From the NCBI RefSeq assembly GCF_042666435.1, contig NZ_JBHTDC010000001.1, forward strand, positions 1,178,001 through 1,242,000: 64,000 bases of DNA. Direction: 5' to 3'. The notes beneath the pieces are model-generated. The model made no database searches. It was not told where the DNA came from and was given only the letters and a program-made list of their open reading frames with translations. Position 1 is the first letter of the stretch. Every line of letters starts with the position of its first letter. Source of the stretch: Allosphingosinicella sp042666435 (GTDB lineage: Bacteria > Pseudomonadota > Alphaproteobacteria > Sphingomonadales > Sphingomonadaceae). Position numbers and translations under genes: made by a program. This document shows positions 42,808-53,836 of the stretch, piece by piece.

Positions 42808-44207
42808 CAGCTATTCCCTGTCCCGCGGGACATCGAGGGGCCGCCCGCCAGCGCCTCGACGAGGGCGGCAAGTCCCATGGAGTTCGATCCCTTGACGAGT
42901 ATCGCATCGCCCGGCCCGATCGCTTCTTCGAGCGGTGCCAAGGCCGACGATGCGTCGGGCACATGCGTCATTTTAACCTTTGCGCCAAGGACTTTCGCGA
43001 GCGGAGCCATCTCTTCGCCGACGAGGATGGCAAGTTCGACACAGGCGGCCTCGATCGGGTCGGCGAGGCCGGCGTGGAAGGCGTCCGACGTCTCGCCCAG
43101 CTCCTTCATCGCGCCGAGCACCGCGACGCGGCGGCCCCGGATATTCTCCGCGCCGAGGCTCTTCAAGGTGGCGCGCATCGACGCGGGGTTGGCGTTGTAG
43201 CTCTCGTCGATGAGCAAAGCCTCGCCGCCCGGCACGGCGATGCGGTGGCGCTCGCCCCGGCCCTTAAGGCCCGCCATGTCGGCCAGCGCGAGCCCGGCCG
43301 CGGCGAGATCGCCGCCCAGCGCGTCGACGGCGCCGATCACGGCCAGCGAATTGGAGACCCAATGCTCGCCCGGCTGGGAAAGCGTGTAGGTCAGCTCCGC
43401 GTCGGGCAGCGTGGCGGTGATCAGAGTCCCTCCCTGCACCGGCACCACTTCGCGCGCGCGGATGTCGGCGCCTTCGCCCACCCCGAAGGTCCAGACCGTC
43501 CCGCCGTGGCGGCGGGCGGCGGCGGCGAGCCGGTCGCGATGCGGACTGTCGAAAGGCACGAGCGCGGTGCCGCCCCCCTCCAGGCCCTCGAAAATCTCGC
43601 TTTTCGCGTCGGCGATCGCCTCGTCGCTGGCGAAGAAGGCGCGGTGGGCGGGGGCGATGGCGGTGACGATCGCCACATGCGGCCGCACCAGCCGGGTCAG
43701 CGCCGCCAGTTCGCCCGCCGCGCTCATTCCCATTTCGAACACACCGAAGCGGGCCTCGCGCGGCATCCGGGCCAGCGACAGCGGGACACCGGTATGGTTG
43801 TTGTAGCTCTTGACGGACCGGTGCGCGCGGCCCGGCGCGGCGCGGTCGAGCGCGGCGAACAGGGCTTCCTTGGTGCCCGTCTTGCCGACGGAACCGGTGA
43901 CTCCACAAATGCGGGCCTCGGTGCGGGCGCGGGAGGCGCGGCCGAGGTCGTTCAGCGCGCGCGTGGTATCCGGGACGAGGACATGGGGCCGCTCGATCTC
44001 CGCGCTGACCAACGCCCCGGCCGCGCCCGCCGCGAACGCCTTGTTGAGAAAAAGGTGACCGTCGGTCGCCTCGCCTTTCATCGCGATGAAGAGGTCGTCC
44101 TGCCCAATTTCGCGAGAGTCGAAGGCGACGCCCGTTACCGAGAAGCCGCCATGCACGGCGCCCCCGGTCGCGGCGGCGATCTCCTCGGCCGTCCAGAGGT
44201 CTGTCAT
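42807..44207 (-). CDS. murF: UDP-MurNAc-tripeptide–D-alanyl-D-alanine ligase
   Basis: A 466-aa ligase that adds D-Ala-D-Ala to finish the stem peptide. The ATP loop reads CGVTGSVGKTGTKEALFAAL, in which GKTGTK replaces the commoner GKTTTK, a conservative change common in alphaproteobacterial MurF. NNHTGVPLSLARM and LIDESYNANPASMRATL are the MurF-specific blocks. The ATG at 44207 gives the normal start (MTDLWTAEEIAAATGG) with GAGGGG upstream. A 31-bp gap separates it from murE. Confidence 0.96.
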   Translation of the reverse strand: MTDLWTAEEIAAATGGAVHGGFSVTGVAFDSREIGQDDLFIAMKGEATDGHLFLNKAFAAGAAGALVSAEIERPHVLVPDTTRALNDLGRASRARTEARICGVTGSVGKTGTKEALFAALDRAAPGRAHRSVKSYNNHTGVPLSLARMPREARFGVFEMGMSAAGELAALTRLVRPHVAIVTAIAPAHRAFFASDEAIADAKSEIFEGLEGGGTALVPFDSPHRDRLAAAARRHGGTVWTFGVGEGADIRAREVVPVQGGTLITATLPDAELTYTLSQPGEHWVSNSLAVIGAVDALGGDLAAAGLALADMAGLKGRGERHRIAVPGGEALLIDESYNANPASMRATLKSLGAENIRGRRVAVLGAMKELGETSDAFHAGLADPIEAACVELAILVGEEMAPLAKVLGAKVKMTHVPDASSALAPLEEAIGPGDAILVKGSNSMGLAALVEALAGGPSMSRGTGNS

Positions 44208-44238
44208 GCCAACAATCCCCTCGTGCTGGGCGCCAGCC

Positions 44239-45654
44239 TCATGCCGCGCACTCCCTCGCCACGGTGACATCATCGAACGGCAGGACACGATCGCCGACGA
44301 TCTGCCCCTGCTCATGGCCTTTGCCGGCGAGCAGGACGATATCGTCCGGCCCCGCTTCGGCGATCGCGGCGGCGATGGCGTCGCGGCGGCCCGCGACCTC
44401 GGTCGCCTCGGGGGCCCCAGCCAATATGGCGCGGCGGATGGCGGCGGGATCCTCGCTCCTGGGATTGTCGTCGGTGACGATGACGAGATCGGACAGGCGC
44501 GCGGCCGAGGCGCCCATTTCCGGCCTCTTGCCGATATCGCGGTCGCCGCCGGCGCCGAAGACGGTGATGAGCCGTCCCTTGGTGTGCGGCCGCAGCGCCT
44601 CGATCGCCGATTCGAGCGCATCGGCCGTATGGGCATAATCGACATAGACCGGCGCCCCGGCGCGGGTGATCACCGCCCGCTCCAGACGCCCGCGCACCGG
44701 CTGCACCCGCGACAAATTGGCCAGGGTCCGGCGAAGGTCCCCGCCGGTCGCGATGACGAGCCCGGCCGCCGTCAACACGTTGGCGGCCTGATAGGCGCCG
44801 ATCATCGGAATGGTGACGTTGTGCGTGCCGCCCTCGGCGTCGATGGTCAGCTTCTGGCCGAGCTGGCTTGGCTGGCGATCGACGAGCTTGAGGGTCTTGC
44901 CCCCGCGCCCGACCGTGAGGAGACGAAGGCCCCGCGCCTCGCAACGCCTCAGCACCTCGCCGGATTTGGGATCGTCCATCCACAGGACCGCCGTTCCGTC
45001 CGGCTCGACCACCTCCGAAAAGAGCCGCATCTTGGCCTCGAAATAAGCCTCCATCGTCTCGTGATAATCGAGATGGTCGCGGCTGAAATTGGTGAAGGCG
45101 GCCGCCCGCACCGACAGCCCCTCGGTGCGATATTGCGAAAGCCCGTGGCTGGACGCCTCGAACGCCGCATGGGTCACGCCCTCGCGCGCGAGGCCCGCCA
45201 TGTTGGACAGGAAGGTGACGATGTCGGGCGTGGTGAGGCCGGTCGTCACCTGCTCGCCGGCGGTGGTGACGCCCAGCGTCCCGATCGAAGCGGCATGATG
45301 GCCCGTCATCCGCCAGAGCTGGCGAGTCAGCTCGACGGTCGAGGTCTTGCCGTTGGTGCCGGTAACGGCGGCGACCGTATCGGGGAAAGGCCTGAAGAAG
45401 CGCGCGGCGAGCTCGGCGAAGGCGCGGCGGGGCTCTTCGGCCGCCACATGGGCCGCGCCCTCCACCCGGGCCTCGGGCCGCGCAACGACGGCCACGGCGC
45501 CCGCCGAGACCGCCTGGGGGATGAAGTCCTCGCCGTTGAAGCGCGTCCCCCGGAAGGCCCCGAAGACGGTGCCGGGGGCGACCTTGCGATGGTCGATGGC
45601 GAAGCCGGTGACGGCCGATTCGTCGTTGCCGCCGATCAGCGCATCGAGCCGCAT
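44239..45654 (-). CDS. murE: UDP-MurNAc-tripeptide synthetase, meso-DAP-adding type
   Basis: A 471-aa ligase adding the third stem residue. The ATP loop AAVTGTNGKTSTVELTRQLW and SRDHLDYHETMEAY are clear. The DNPR specificity motif (VTDDNPRSEDP) indicates meso-diaminopimelate rather than lysine. The ATG at 45654 shares a base with the ftsI stop. Confidence 0.97.
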   Translation of the reverse strand: MRLDALIGGNDESAVTGFAIDHRKVAPGTVFGAFRGTRFNGEDFIPQAVSAGAVAVVARPEARVEGAAHVAAEEPRRAFAELAARFFRPFPDTVAAVTGTNGKTSTVELTRQLWRMTGHHAASIGTLGVTTAGEQVTTGLTTPDIVTFLSNMAGLAREGVTHAAFEASSHGLSQYRTEGLSVRAAAFTNFSRDHLDYHETMEAYFEAKMRLFSEVVEPDGTAVLWMDDPKSGEVLRRCEARGLRLLTVGRGGKTLKLVDRQPSQLGQKLTIDAEGGTHNVTIPMIGAYQAANVLTAAGLVIATGGDLRRTLANLSRVQPVRGRLERAVITRAGAPVYVDYAHTADALESAIEALRPHTKGRLITVFGAGGDRDIGKRPEMGASAARLSDLVIVTDDNPRSEDPAAIRRAILAGAPEATEVAGRRDAIAAAIAEAGPDDIVLLAGKGHEQGQIVGDRVLPFDDVTVARECAA

Positions 45655-47345
45655 CAGCGCTTCGGATTGCCGATCAGCGGCAACAGATTGTCGACGTTGA
45701 TATCCTTGCGCTCGTCCGGGATCACCCCCAGCAGCACGCCGGTGCGGCCGATCACCTTGGAAACCACGGGTGCGGCGGTCCACCCGGCCGTGGTGTAGCC
45801 GAACGTGTCGGCGGTGGCCTTCGGGGCATCCAGCGTGGCGATCACCACATAGCGGGGATCGTCCATCGGGAAGGCCGAGGCGAAGGTCGACACGTTCACC
45901 TTTCCCGAATAGCCGCCAGCGGAGGTCTTCTCGGCGGTGCCGGTTTTCCCGCCGACGCGGTAGCCGATCGCTTCGCCGTTCTTGCCGCTGCCATGGAGCA
46001 CGACCAGCCGCATCATCTGGCGGATCTTGTAGCTGGTCTCCTCCGAGAATACGCGACGGCCCTGCGGCGCCTTGCCCGGCGCGATCTTCATCATCGTGGC
46101 CGGCCGCCACACGCCGCCATTGACCAATGCGGAATAAGCGCTGGCGAGATGCAGCGGCGTGATCGCGATGCCGTGCCCGAAGCCGCTCGTCAGCACCGTC
46201 GCCCGCGACCAGTCGCTCCGGAACAGCGGCTCGCTCTTCTCCGCGAGTTCGATATGAGCCTTCTGGTCGAAGCCGAGCTTGCGGAAGGCCGCGATCATCC
46301 TCTCCACGCCCATCTCGTCGGCGATCCGCGCGGTGCCGATGTTCGACGAATGGACCAGGATTTCCGGCACCGTCAGCGGGCGGTTCTGGCCCTTATAGTC
46401 GGTGATCCGGAAACGGCCGATCGCAATTGGCGAGCTGGCGTCGTAGCGCTTGGCCAGCGAAGTGATCACTCCCGCCTCGATCGCCGAAGCCACGGTGATC
46501 GGCTTGAACACCGATCCCAGCTCATAAACGCCCATGGTCGCGCGATTATATTGCGCGTTGGGCGGCGACTGGCCGGCGGCATTGGGGTTGAAGGTCGGGA
46601 AGGACGCCATCGCCAGCACTTCCCCTGTCCTGGCATCCATGACGATGCCGGCGGCGCCGACCGCGCTATGCTTGGCCACCGCCGCGCCGAGCGCGCTCTC
46701 CATCGCCGCCTGAACACGGCTGTCTATCGACAGCGCCACCGGCGAGCCGCGCAGCTCCGGGTCGGTCAGCCGGTCGTTGAGGATCCGCTCCATGCCGGAG
46801 ACGCCGTTGCCGTCGAAATCGGTCCAGCCCAGGACATGAGCGGCGAGCCCGGTCTGCGGGTAGAGCCGCTCCGGCTCCCGGTCGAACACGATCGCCGGCT
46901 CGCCGAGCGCGTTGACGGCGGCGACCAGCTCGGGAACGGCGCGACGGTTCAGATAGGCGAAATTCTTGTCGGCCGTCAGCAAGCGCCGATATTCGGCGAC
47001 GCTCCGCTCGGGCATCAACTCGGCGAGCTTGGTCGCCAGAGCGGCGGGATCGCCGATCACCTTGCGGGGATGGACCGCGATCGACCAGGCCTCGATGGTG
47101 CGCGCCAGGGGGACGCCGTTGCGGTCGACGATGTCGGCGCGCGGCGGCAACAGCGGATTGGCCGTCGACTGCCCGTCCGACCGGTCGGTGGATATCTGGA
47201 GATAAGCCAGCCGGCCGACGATCAGCACGGTGATCCCGGCGAAGACCAGCATCACCAGCATCAGCCGGTGATAGGTCAGCGCCAGGCCGTCCTGCCGCTC
47301 GCTTCCGGGCCTTGCCTGTCTCGGATGGGCGGCGAGCGCGGTCAT
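45654..47345 (-). CDS. ftsI: Septal peptidoglycan transpeptidase FtsI (PBP3)
   Basis: A 563-aa bitopic class B penicillin-binding protein. One transmembrane helix (LMLVMLVFAGITVLIVGRLA) precedes the pedestal domain. The transpeptidase domain carries SVFK (catalytic Ser), SSN (VHSSNIGTARIA) and KTG (VGGKTGTAEK). It overlaps ftsL by 4 bp and murE by 1 bp. Confidence 0.97.
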   Translation of the reverse strand: MTALAAHPRQARPGSERQDGLALTYHRLMLVMLVFAGITVLIVGRLAYLQISTDRSDGQSTANPLLPPRADIVDRNGVPLARTIEAWSIAVHPRKVIGDPAALATKLAELMPERSVAEYRRLLTADKNFAYLNRRAVPELVAAVNALGEPAIVFDREPERLYPQTGLAAHVLGWTDFDGNGVSGMERILNDRLTDPELRGSPVALSIDSRVQAAMESALGAAVAKHSAVGAAGIVMDARTGEVLAMASFPTFNPNAAGQSPPNAQYNRATMGVYELGSVFKPITVASAIEAGVITSLAKRYDASSPIAIGRFRITDYKGQNRPLTVPEILVHSSNIGTARIADEMGVERMIAAFRKLGFDQKAHIELAEKSEPLFRSDWSRATVLTSGFGHGIAITPLHLASAYSALVNGGVWRPATMMKIAPGKAPQGRRVFSEETSYKIRQMMRLVVLHGSGKNGEAIGYRVGGKTGTAEKTSAGGYSGKVNVSTFASAFPMDDPRYVVIATLDAPKATADTFGYTTAGWTAAPVVSKVIGRTGVLLGVIPDERKDINVDNLLPLIGNPKR

Positions 47346-47914
47346 TGTCCGCCGGCACCTCGCTCGGGCTGCTTCTCGGCCTTGGCGGCGTCGCCGATCT
47401 CGCTCAGCACCTTCTGATCCAGCAGGCCGGCGCGCTTGAAGGTGGGGAGCGGCGCATCCTCCGTGACGACGAGGCTGGCGCGGCGGACCAGCGGCCGCGG
47501 CTCCTTTTCCGCCGCGTCGGCCGCGGAGGCATAATCGGCGACGGCGATCGCCGGCCTGGGCGCGGCCTCCCTCGTCTCAAGCGACGCGAGCTGGACCCTG
47601 GCGCGATCCTCGATGGTCTTTTCGCGCTGGTCGAAGCGCGCCAGCACGAAGGCGCTGTCGATGAACTGGGCCGAAGTCGGCGCCGAGAGCGCGAGTATCT
47701 CCGCATTCCACTGGTCGAGCTGGGCCATGCGGCCGCGTGTGCCGAGCTCGGTCTGAAGCGAGCGTATGTCCTGCTTGGCGGCGATGATCTGGCGCTCGAT
47801 GTCGGCCAGCTCGGCCCGTTCGGCGGCGACGTTCAGCGACAGCATGTAGCAGCCGAGCGCCGCTCCGGCGACGGCGGCGACCCAGCCCACGGGCTTGAAA
47901 CCCCTCGCGATCAT
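47342..47914 (-). CDS. ftsL: FtsL-like cell division protein
   Basis: A 190-aa bitopic protein identified by position between rsmH and ftsI and by architecture: a short cytoplasmic end, a transmembrane helix (WVAAVAGAALGCYMLSLNVA) and a coiled coil (ERAELADIERQIIAAKQDIR…). The extra ~100-residue C-terminal region is longer than in E. coli FtsL, as is usual in Alphaproteobacteria. FtsL with FtsB and FtsQ activates FtsW/FtsI. It overlaps rsmH by 4 bp. Confidence 0.88.
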   Translation of the reverse strand: MIARGFKPVGWVAAVAGAALGCYMLSLNVAAERAELADIERQIIAAKQDIRSLQTELGTRGRMAQLDQWNAEILALSAPTSAQFIDSAFVLARFDQREKTIEDRARVQLASLETREAAPRPAIAVADYASAADAAEKEPRPLVRRASLVVTEDAPLPTFKRAGLLDQKVLSEIGDAAKAEKQPERGAGGQ

Positions 47915-48879
47915 CGGGAATTTCCTTTCTGCGTCTGGGACCATGGTGCGGCGTTCGTACGGCGCGCGACGCGCAGGGTGGCCGAGCGCGCACGCGGGTT
48001 GGACTTGATCTCGCGCTCGCCGGCGCGAGTCGGCCTGGCGACGGCGTCGAAGCTTGGCGTCGGGCCCGCCACGGTCGGCGCCGGGAGGTGGCGCGAGCCG
48101 GAGGGCACCGATCCGCTGCGCTCCTTGAGGAAGCGCTTCACGACCCGGTCCTCGAGGCTGTGGAAGGTGACGACGGCGAGGCGGCCGCCGGGCTTCAGCA
48201 CTTCCTCGGCGGCGGCCAGCCCGCCTTCGAGCTCCTGCAATTCCTCGTTGAGGTGGATGCGGATCGCCTGGAAGGTCCGGGTCGCGGGATCCTTCTTCAT
48301 GCCGGCATGGTGGCCGAGCGCCTTGCGGACGATTTCGGCGAGCTGGCCGGTTCGCTCGATCGGACGCGCGGCGACGATCGCGCGGGCGACGCGGCGCGAC
48401 CTGGGCTCGTCGCCATAATGGTAGAGCACATCGGCGATCTCGGCCTCGTCGGCCTCGTTGACGAAATCGGCGGCGCTGGCCCCCTCGCGGCTCATCCGCA
48501 TGTCGAGTGGCCCGTCGGACTGGAAGGAGAAGCCGCGCTCGGGCCGGTCGAGCTGCATCGAGGAGACGCCGATGTCGAGCGCGACCCCGTCGACGGAATC
48601 CACGCCGCGATCGGAAAGCGCCTGACGCATCCGGGAAAAACGCTCCGGTACAAGCGTCAGGCGCGCCCCGCTCTCGTCCGCGAGGATACGTCCCTCGCGG
48701 ATAGCATCCGGGTCGCGATCGAACGCAAACACACGCGCACCGGAATTCAGGATGGCCTTGGTATAGCCGCCGGCCCCGAAGGTGCCGTCGACATGGATTT
48801 CGCCTTCGCGCGGGCAGAGACCCGCGATGACCTCGTCGAGGAGCACCGGAACATGCGGGGCGACCAGTTCCGGGCTCAT
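47911..48879 (-). CDS. rsmH: 16S rRNA (cytosine1402-N4)-methyltransferase
   Basis: A 322-aa SAM-dependent methyltransferase (formerly MraW). Signatures: HVPVLLDEVIAGL, the SAM motif YVDGTFGAGGYT-type (VDGTFGAGGYTKAIL), and the C-terminal AVVTFHSLEDRVVKRFLKE. Gene order mraZ–rsmH–ftsL supports the call, and it overlaps mraZ by 4 bp. Confidence 0.97.
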   Translation of the reverse strand: MSPELVAPHVPVLLDEVIAGLCPREGEIHVDGTFGAGGYTKAILNSGARVFAFDRDPDAIREGRILADESGARLTLVPERFSRMRQALSDRGVDSVDGVALDIGVSSMQLDRPERGFSFQSDGPLDMRMSREGASAADFVNEADEAEIADVLYHYGDEPRSRRVARAIVAARPIERTGQLAEIVRKALGHHAGMKKDPATRTFQAIRIHLNEELQELEGGLAAAEEVLKPGGRLAVVTFHSLEDRVVKRFLKERSGSVPSGSRHLPAPTVAGPTPSFDAVARPTRAGEREIKSNPRARSATLRVARRTNAAPWSQTQKGNSR

Positions 48880-49358
48880 GGGGCGATGCCCTTTTCCTCG
48901 AGGCGATAGGCGGCGAGATCGCGCAGGTCATCATCGCCGCTCTCGAGCGCCAGATGGGGGTTCCATATCTCGAACGTGCCGCCGACGCCGACGAACAAGG
49001 CGAGCTCCTCGATCCGGCCCTTGCGGCGCATCATCGGGGGCAGGATGATGCGGCCGCTCGTGTCGTAGGGGACATCCTCGGTGATGCCGAAGGTGCGGCG
49101 CGCCCGCGCGAAATGCTGGGCGGGATCGCCCTGCCCTTCCTCGAGCAGGCGGCGGCGCTCATTCTCGGCATGGAGGATGCGGCCGTAACCGCGGTCGTAG
49201 GCGGTGAGGCAGGGATCGCATTCGTGGGCGCCGAGCACCACCGCCTTGGCGTCGGTGCGGCGCTCGATCACCCCGCGGATGAACGCCGGAACCGACAGAC
49301 GCCCCTTGGCGTCCACCGCGTTCAGCGCGCTTCCGTTGAAGAGGTGCTCCAATTCCAC
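48876..49358 (-). CDS. mraZ: MraZ, transcriptional regulator of the dcw cluster
   Basis: A 160-aa protein with two AbrB-like SpoVT repeats: the first around NAVDAKGRLSVPAFIRGV and the second around YDTSGRIILPPMMRRKG. MraZ binds repeats upstream of its own operon and represses it. The GTG at 49358 (VELEHLFNGS) gives the usual start with GGGGCGGA upstream; an ATG at 49415 would add 19 unsupported residues. It heads the 16-gene division cluster. Confidence 0.93.
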   Translation of the reverse strand: MELEHLFNGSALNAVDAKGRLSVPAFIRGVIERRTDAKAVVLGAHECDPCLTAYDRGYGRILHAENERRRLLEEGQGDPAQHFARARRTFGITEDVPYDTSGRIILPPMMRRKGRIEELALFVGVGGTFEIWNPHLALESGDDDLRDLAAYRLEEKGIAP

Positions 49359-49429
49359 CTGTTGATCCGCCCCTTGAAACGCACACGGATCTTCCCTGTT
49401 CGCGAAGGTGCGCATCCGCGCCCTCGCGT

Positions 49430-49620
49430 GACTCGCTGGTCAGCCAGGAAATGCCCCGAAACTTTGAGGCTCAGTGGATAACAGTATGGGCACAGGGATG
49501 GAAGGGGTTTTCATGCCACACGTGGGGATTTCATGCCCAAACGTGGTTGATGGCTATGTATTCTTGGTTTGTTCATGCGCCAGTTCTTGGCCTGTTCGCG
49601 AGAAACAGGCCTGTGGATAA
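49430..49620. promoter_or_regulatory. Regulatory region upstream of mraZ
   Basis: The 311-bp gap 49359–49669 holds no gene. It contains a GANTC site (GACTC, 49430), a near DnaA box AGTGGATAA (49473–49481) and an exact DnaA box TGTGGATAA (49612–49620). Between the boxes is a tandem repeat of two 20-bp copies, from 49509 (TTTCATGCCACACGTGGGGA) and from 49529 (TTTCATGCCCAAACGTGGTT). The 20-bp phasing puts both copies on one face of the helix. MraZ itself, DnaA or another regulator may bind here; which one is not shown by sequence. Confidence 0.5.
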
Positions 49621-49669
49621 CCTTGGGGAAGAGAAGCGGGGGCGACGCCCGAGCGGCGGGCGCCGAGTC

Positions 49670-49939
49670 TCAGCTCTGGGGCTCGGCCGCGAGGGGCGGC
49701 TGCGATTCGCTCGCCACATTGTTCGAATCGACGTTGCCGGGCGCGACGCCGAGTTCGGCCAGCGGCTCCTTGGGCTCCGCCGTTTCGGCGAGATTGGCCT
49801 GGCCGCCGGGGACAAGGCCCTGTTCGATCGTATTGGCGGTGATCGGGGCTTCGTCACTGGGGCTGCTGAAGATGGCGGCCAACAGGACGAGCATGAAAAC
49901 GAACGCCAGTCCGGTCAGGCCGATGCGAACACGCTGCAT
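49670..49939 (-). CDS. Hypothetical single-pass envelope protein
   Basis: An 89-aa protein with a short basic start (MQRVRIG), one hydrophobic helix (LTGLAFVFMLVLLAAIFSS) that is either a membrane anchor or a signal peptide, and an acidic periplasmic tail (APITANTIEQGLVPGGQANL…). GGGAGAG lies about 13 bases before the ATG, a little far. No family recognised. It points toward mraZ but is separated from it by the regulatory region. Confidence 0.6.
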   Translation of the reverse strand: MQRVRIGLTGLAFVFMLVLLAAIFSSPSDEAPITANTIEQGLVPGGQANLAETAEPKEPLAELGVAPGNVDSNNVASESQPPLAAEPQS

Positions 49940-50101
49940 TGCTTGCGAACTCTCCCGTCCCCCGCGCGGGCTCGGAATAGCCCAAGCCGTCACCCTTGTC
50001 GAACCCCGGGGCCGGTTCGTCAAAAGGCTGAGGCCCTGCGGGTGACCGCAATCCTTAACTATCCCCTTGACGATTCTCGCTGCAATCGCGAAGGGGCCGA
50101 C

Positions 50102-50482
50102 ATGCAACGCACCATATCCTTCGCTGCCGCGCCGGTCGCGGCGCTCCTCGCCCTCGCGGCCTGCAACCAGCAGCCGGAGACAGTCAGCACCAACGGCGCC
50201 GATCCGCAGGCCGCGGCGCTCGCCAAGGCGGCGCCGGTCGAACTGCCGCCGTCCATCCAGGCGAGCCGCACCTATCGCTGCAAGGACAACAGCCTCGTCT
50301 ATGCGACCTTCTACACCAACAATACTGTGAAGGTCGCCGACGAGCAGGGCGCGGCCGGCACCCTACTCACCGCCGCCGGCGGACAGCCGCCCTTCGTCGC
50401 GGAAGGCTATTCGCTGAGCGCCAATGCGGACAGCGTGTCGTACACCGCTCCGGGCAAGGGCACGCAGAGCTGCAACGCCTGA
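50102..50482 (+). CDS. MliC-like lipoprotein (C-type lysozyme inhibitor family)
   Basis: A 126-aa lipoprotein with signal and lipobox (AALLALAAC, Cys20), a low-complexity spacer, then a compact β domain. That domain opens with TYRCKDNSLVYATFYTNNTV and closes GKGTQSC, the two Cys and spacing typical of MliC/PliC proteins that bind C-type lysozyme. GAAGGGG lies 5 bases before the ATG. It is followed by a strong terminator. Assignment rests on motif pattern and could also be a related outer-membrane lipoprotein of unknown role. Confidence 0.7.
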   Translation: MQRTISFAAAPVAALLALAACNQQPETVSTNGADPQAAALAKAAPVELPPSIQASRTYRCKDNSLVYATFYTNNTVKVADEQGAAGTLLTAAGGQPPFVAEGYSLSANADSVSYTAPGKGTQSCNA

Positions 50483-50506
50483 TCTGATTGCCAGCCAAGC
50501 CAAATC

Positions 50507-50540
50507 AGGCCGGCCGGAGGATGCTCCGGCCGGCCTTTTT
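50507..50540 (+). terminator. Intrinsic terminator after the MliC-like gene
   Basis: Perfect 13-bp stem AGGCCGGCCGGAG / CTCCGGCCGGCCT with a GATG loop followed by TTTT. It also lies at the 3' end of the convergent DUF1761 gene. Confidence 0.9.
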
Positions 50541-50544
50541 CATG

Positions 50545-50943
50545 TCAGTGCCAAAGGCCCAGGATGAGGCCGAAGAGCGCGAACTGGGCGGTGTGATAGC
50601 CGCAGTTGATCAGCGCCACCCGCGCCGTCCGTCCTTCGAACAGATGCTGGATGCCGAACGATGTGGTGATGAAGGCGAGGCCGACCGCCAGGCCCCACAG
50701 CACCGCCCCGCCGAGCGGAGGCTCGGGCCCCAGGAACGCCGCGAAGACGATCGCGGCGACGACCGACAAGGTGATCCCGACCGCGAAACGGGTCGCTTCC
50801 GAGATATTGCCCTTATGCCCGTCGGCGATGCCGGTGTCCGCCTGCCAAGGCTTGAGGAACATCAGCTTCGAATACCACAGGCCTCCGACGAAGAAGCCGA
50901 GAACGCCGGCGGCCACCGCCGCGATCCAGTTGATTTCCGCCAT
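50545..50943 (-). CDS. DUF1761 membrane protein
   Basis: A 132-aa, four-helix membrane protein. The N-terminus INWIAAVAAGVLGFFVGGLW followed by YSKLMF is the DUF1761 signature. Function of the family is unknown. It lies 24 bp downstream of the VOC-family gene, so the two are probably cotranscribed. Confidence 0.82.
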   Translation of the reverse strand: MAEINWIAAVAAGVLGFFVGGLWYSKLMFLKPWQADTGIADGHKGNISEATRFAVGITLSVVAAIVFAAFLGPEPPLGGAVLWGLAVGLAFITTSFGIQHLFEGRTARVALINCGYHTAQFALFGLILGLWH

Positions 50944-50967
50944 GTCATCCTCCCGCCGCGGCGCCGC

Positions 50968-51468
50968 TCAGGCCATCTCGCTCGCCATCGCCTGCATCCG
51001 GCGATGCATCTCCTCCTCCGGCACGTCCTCGACATGGGTCGAGAGGGTCCAGCGATGTCCGAACGGATCGACGACGGTTCCCATCCGGTCGCCCCAGAAC
51101 TGGTCCGCGACGGGCCGCTCCTCAATCGCCCCGGCGTCGAGCGCGCGCTGGAAAGCCAGGTCGACATCGGCGAGATAGATCATCAGGCTGGCCGTCGCCC
51201 CGCCGCGCCTGGCCGGGCCGAGCAGATCCATGTCCGGCCACTCGTCGGACAGCATCACATGGGAATCGCCGATCTTGATCTCGGCATGGGCGATTCTGCC
51301 GCCCCCTCCGACGCCTCCGGCGGCGTCGCTCTCAACAGGCATCGGCATGCGCAGCATTTCGACCGCGCCGAACGCCTCGGAATAAAAGCGAATCGCCTCG
51401 GCGGCTCCATCGATGATCAGATAAGGCGTAACGCTATGATAGCCCTGCGGTATCGGATTGACGGCCAT
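50968..51468 (-). CDS. VOC-superfamily (glyoxalase/PhnB-like) protein
   Basis: A 166-aa protein of the vicinal oxygen chelate fold. PYLIIDGAAEAIRFYSEAFG opens the first module and DPFGHRWTLSTHVEDV closes the second, as in PhnB/YdeE-type proteins. A short helical extension follows. Substrate unknown. It is divergent from purL. Confidence 0.85.
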   Translation of the reverse strand: MAVNPIPQGYHSVTPYLIIDGAAEAIRFYSEAFGAVEMLRMPMPVESDAAGGVGGGGRIAHAEIKIGDSHVMLSDEWPDMDLLGPARRGGATASLMIYLADVDLAFQRALDAGAIEERPVADQFWGDRMGTVVDPFGHRWTLSTHVEDVPEEEMHRRMQAMASEMA

Positions 51469-51561
51469 GGTTCGGCTCCTTTCAGATAGAACAAACCATG
51501 ACCATATCTACTCTCAAACCACCCCTTCGACAAACGACATTCGATGACTTACAGGGCGGCC

Positions 51562-53745
<2,184 letters not shown>

Positions 53746-53787
53746 GTGCGAAAGCGAACCATTCGCCGCATCCTGCGTGAAAGGATA

Positions 53788-53804
53788 TTGCGACACATTC
53801 GCAT
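53788..53804. promoter_or_regulatory. Palindrome before bfd, possible iron-responsive operator
   Basis: TTGCGA-N5-TCGCAT (53788–53804) lies 33 bases before the bfd start. It resembles alphaproteobacterial Fur-type boxes built on TGCGAA…TTCGCA and precedes two iron-storage genes, so iron control is a reasonable inference. Confidence 0.4.
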
Positions 53805-53836
53805 TAGATATATGCGGCTTCTCAGGGAGTAGCCGA

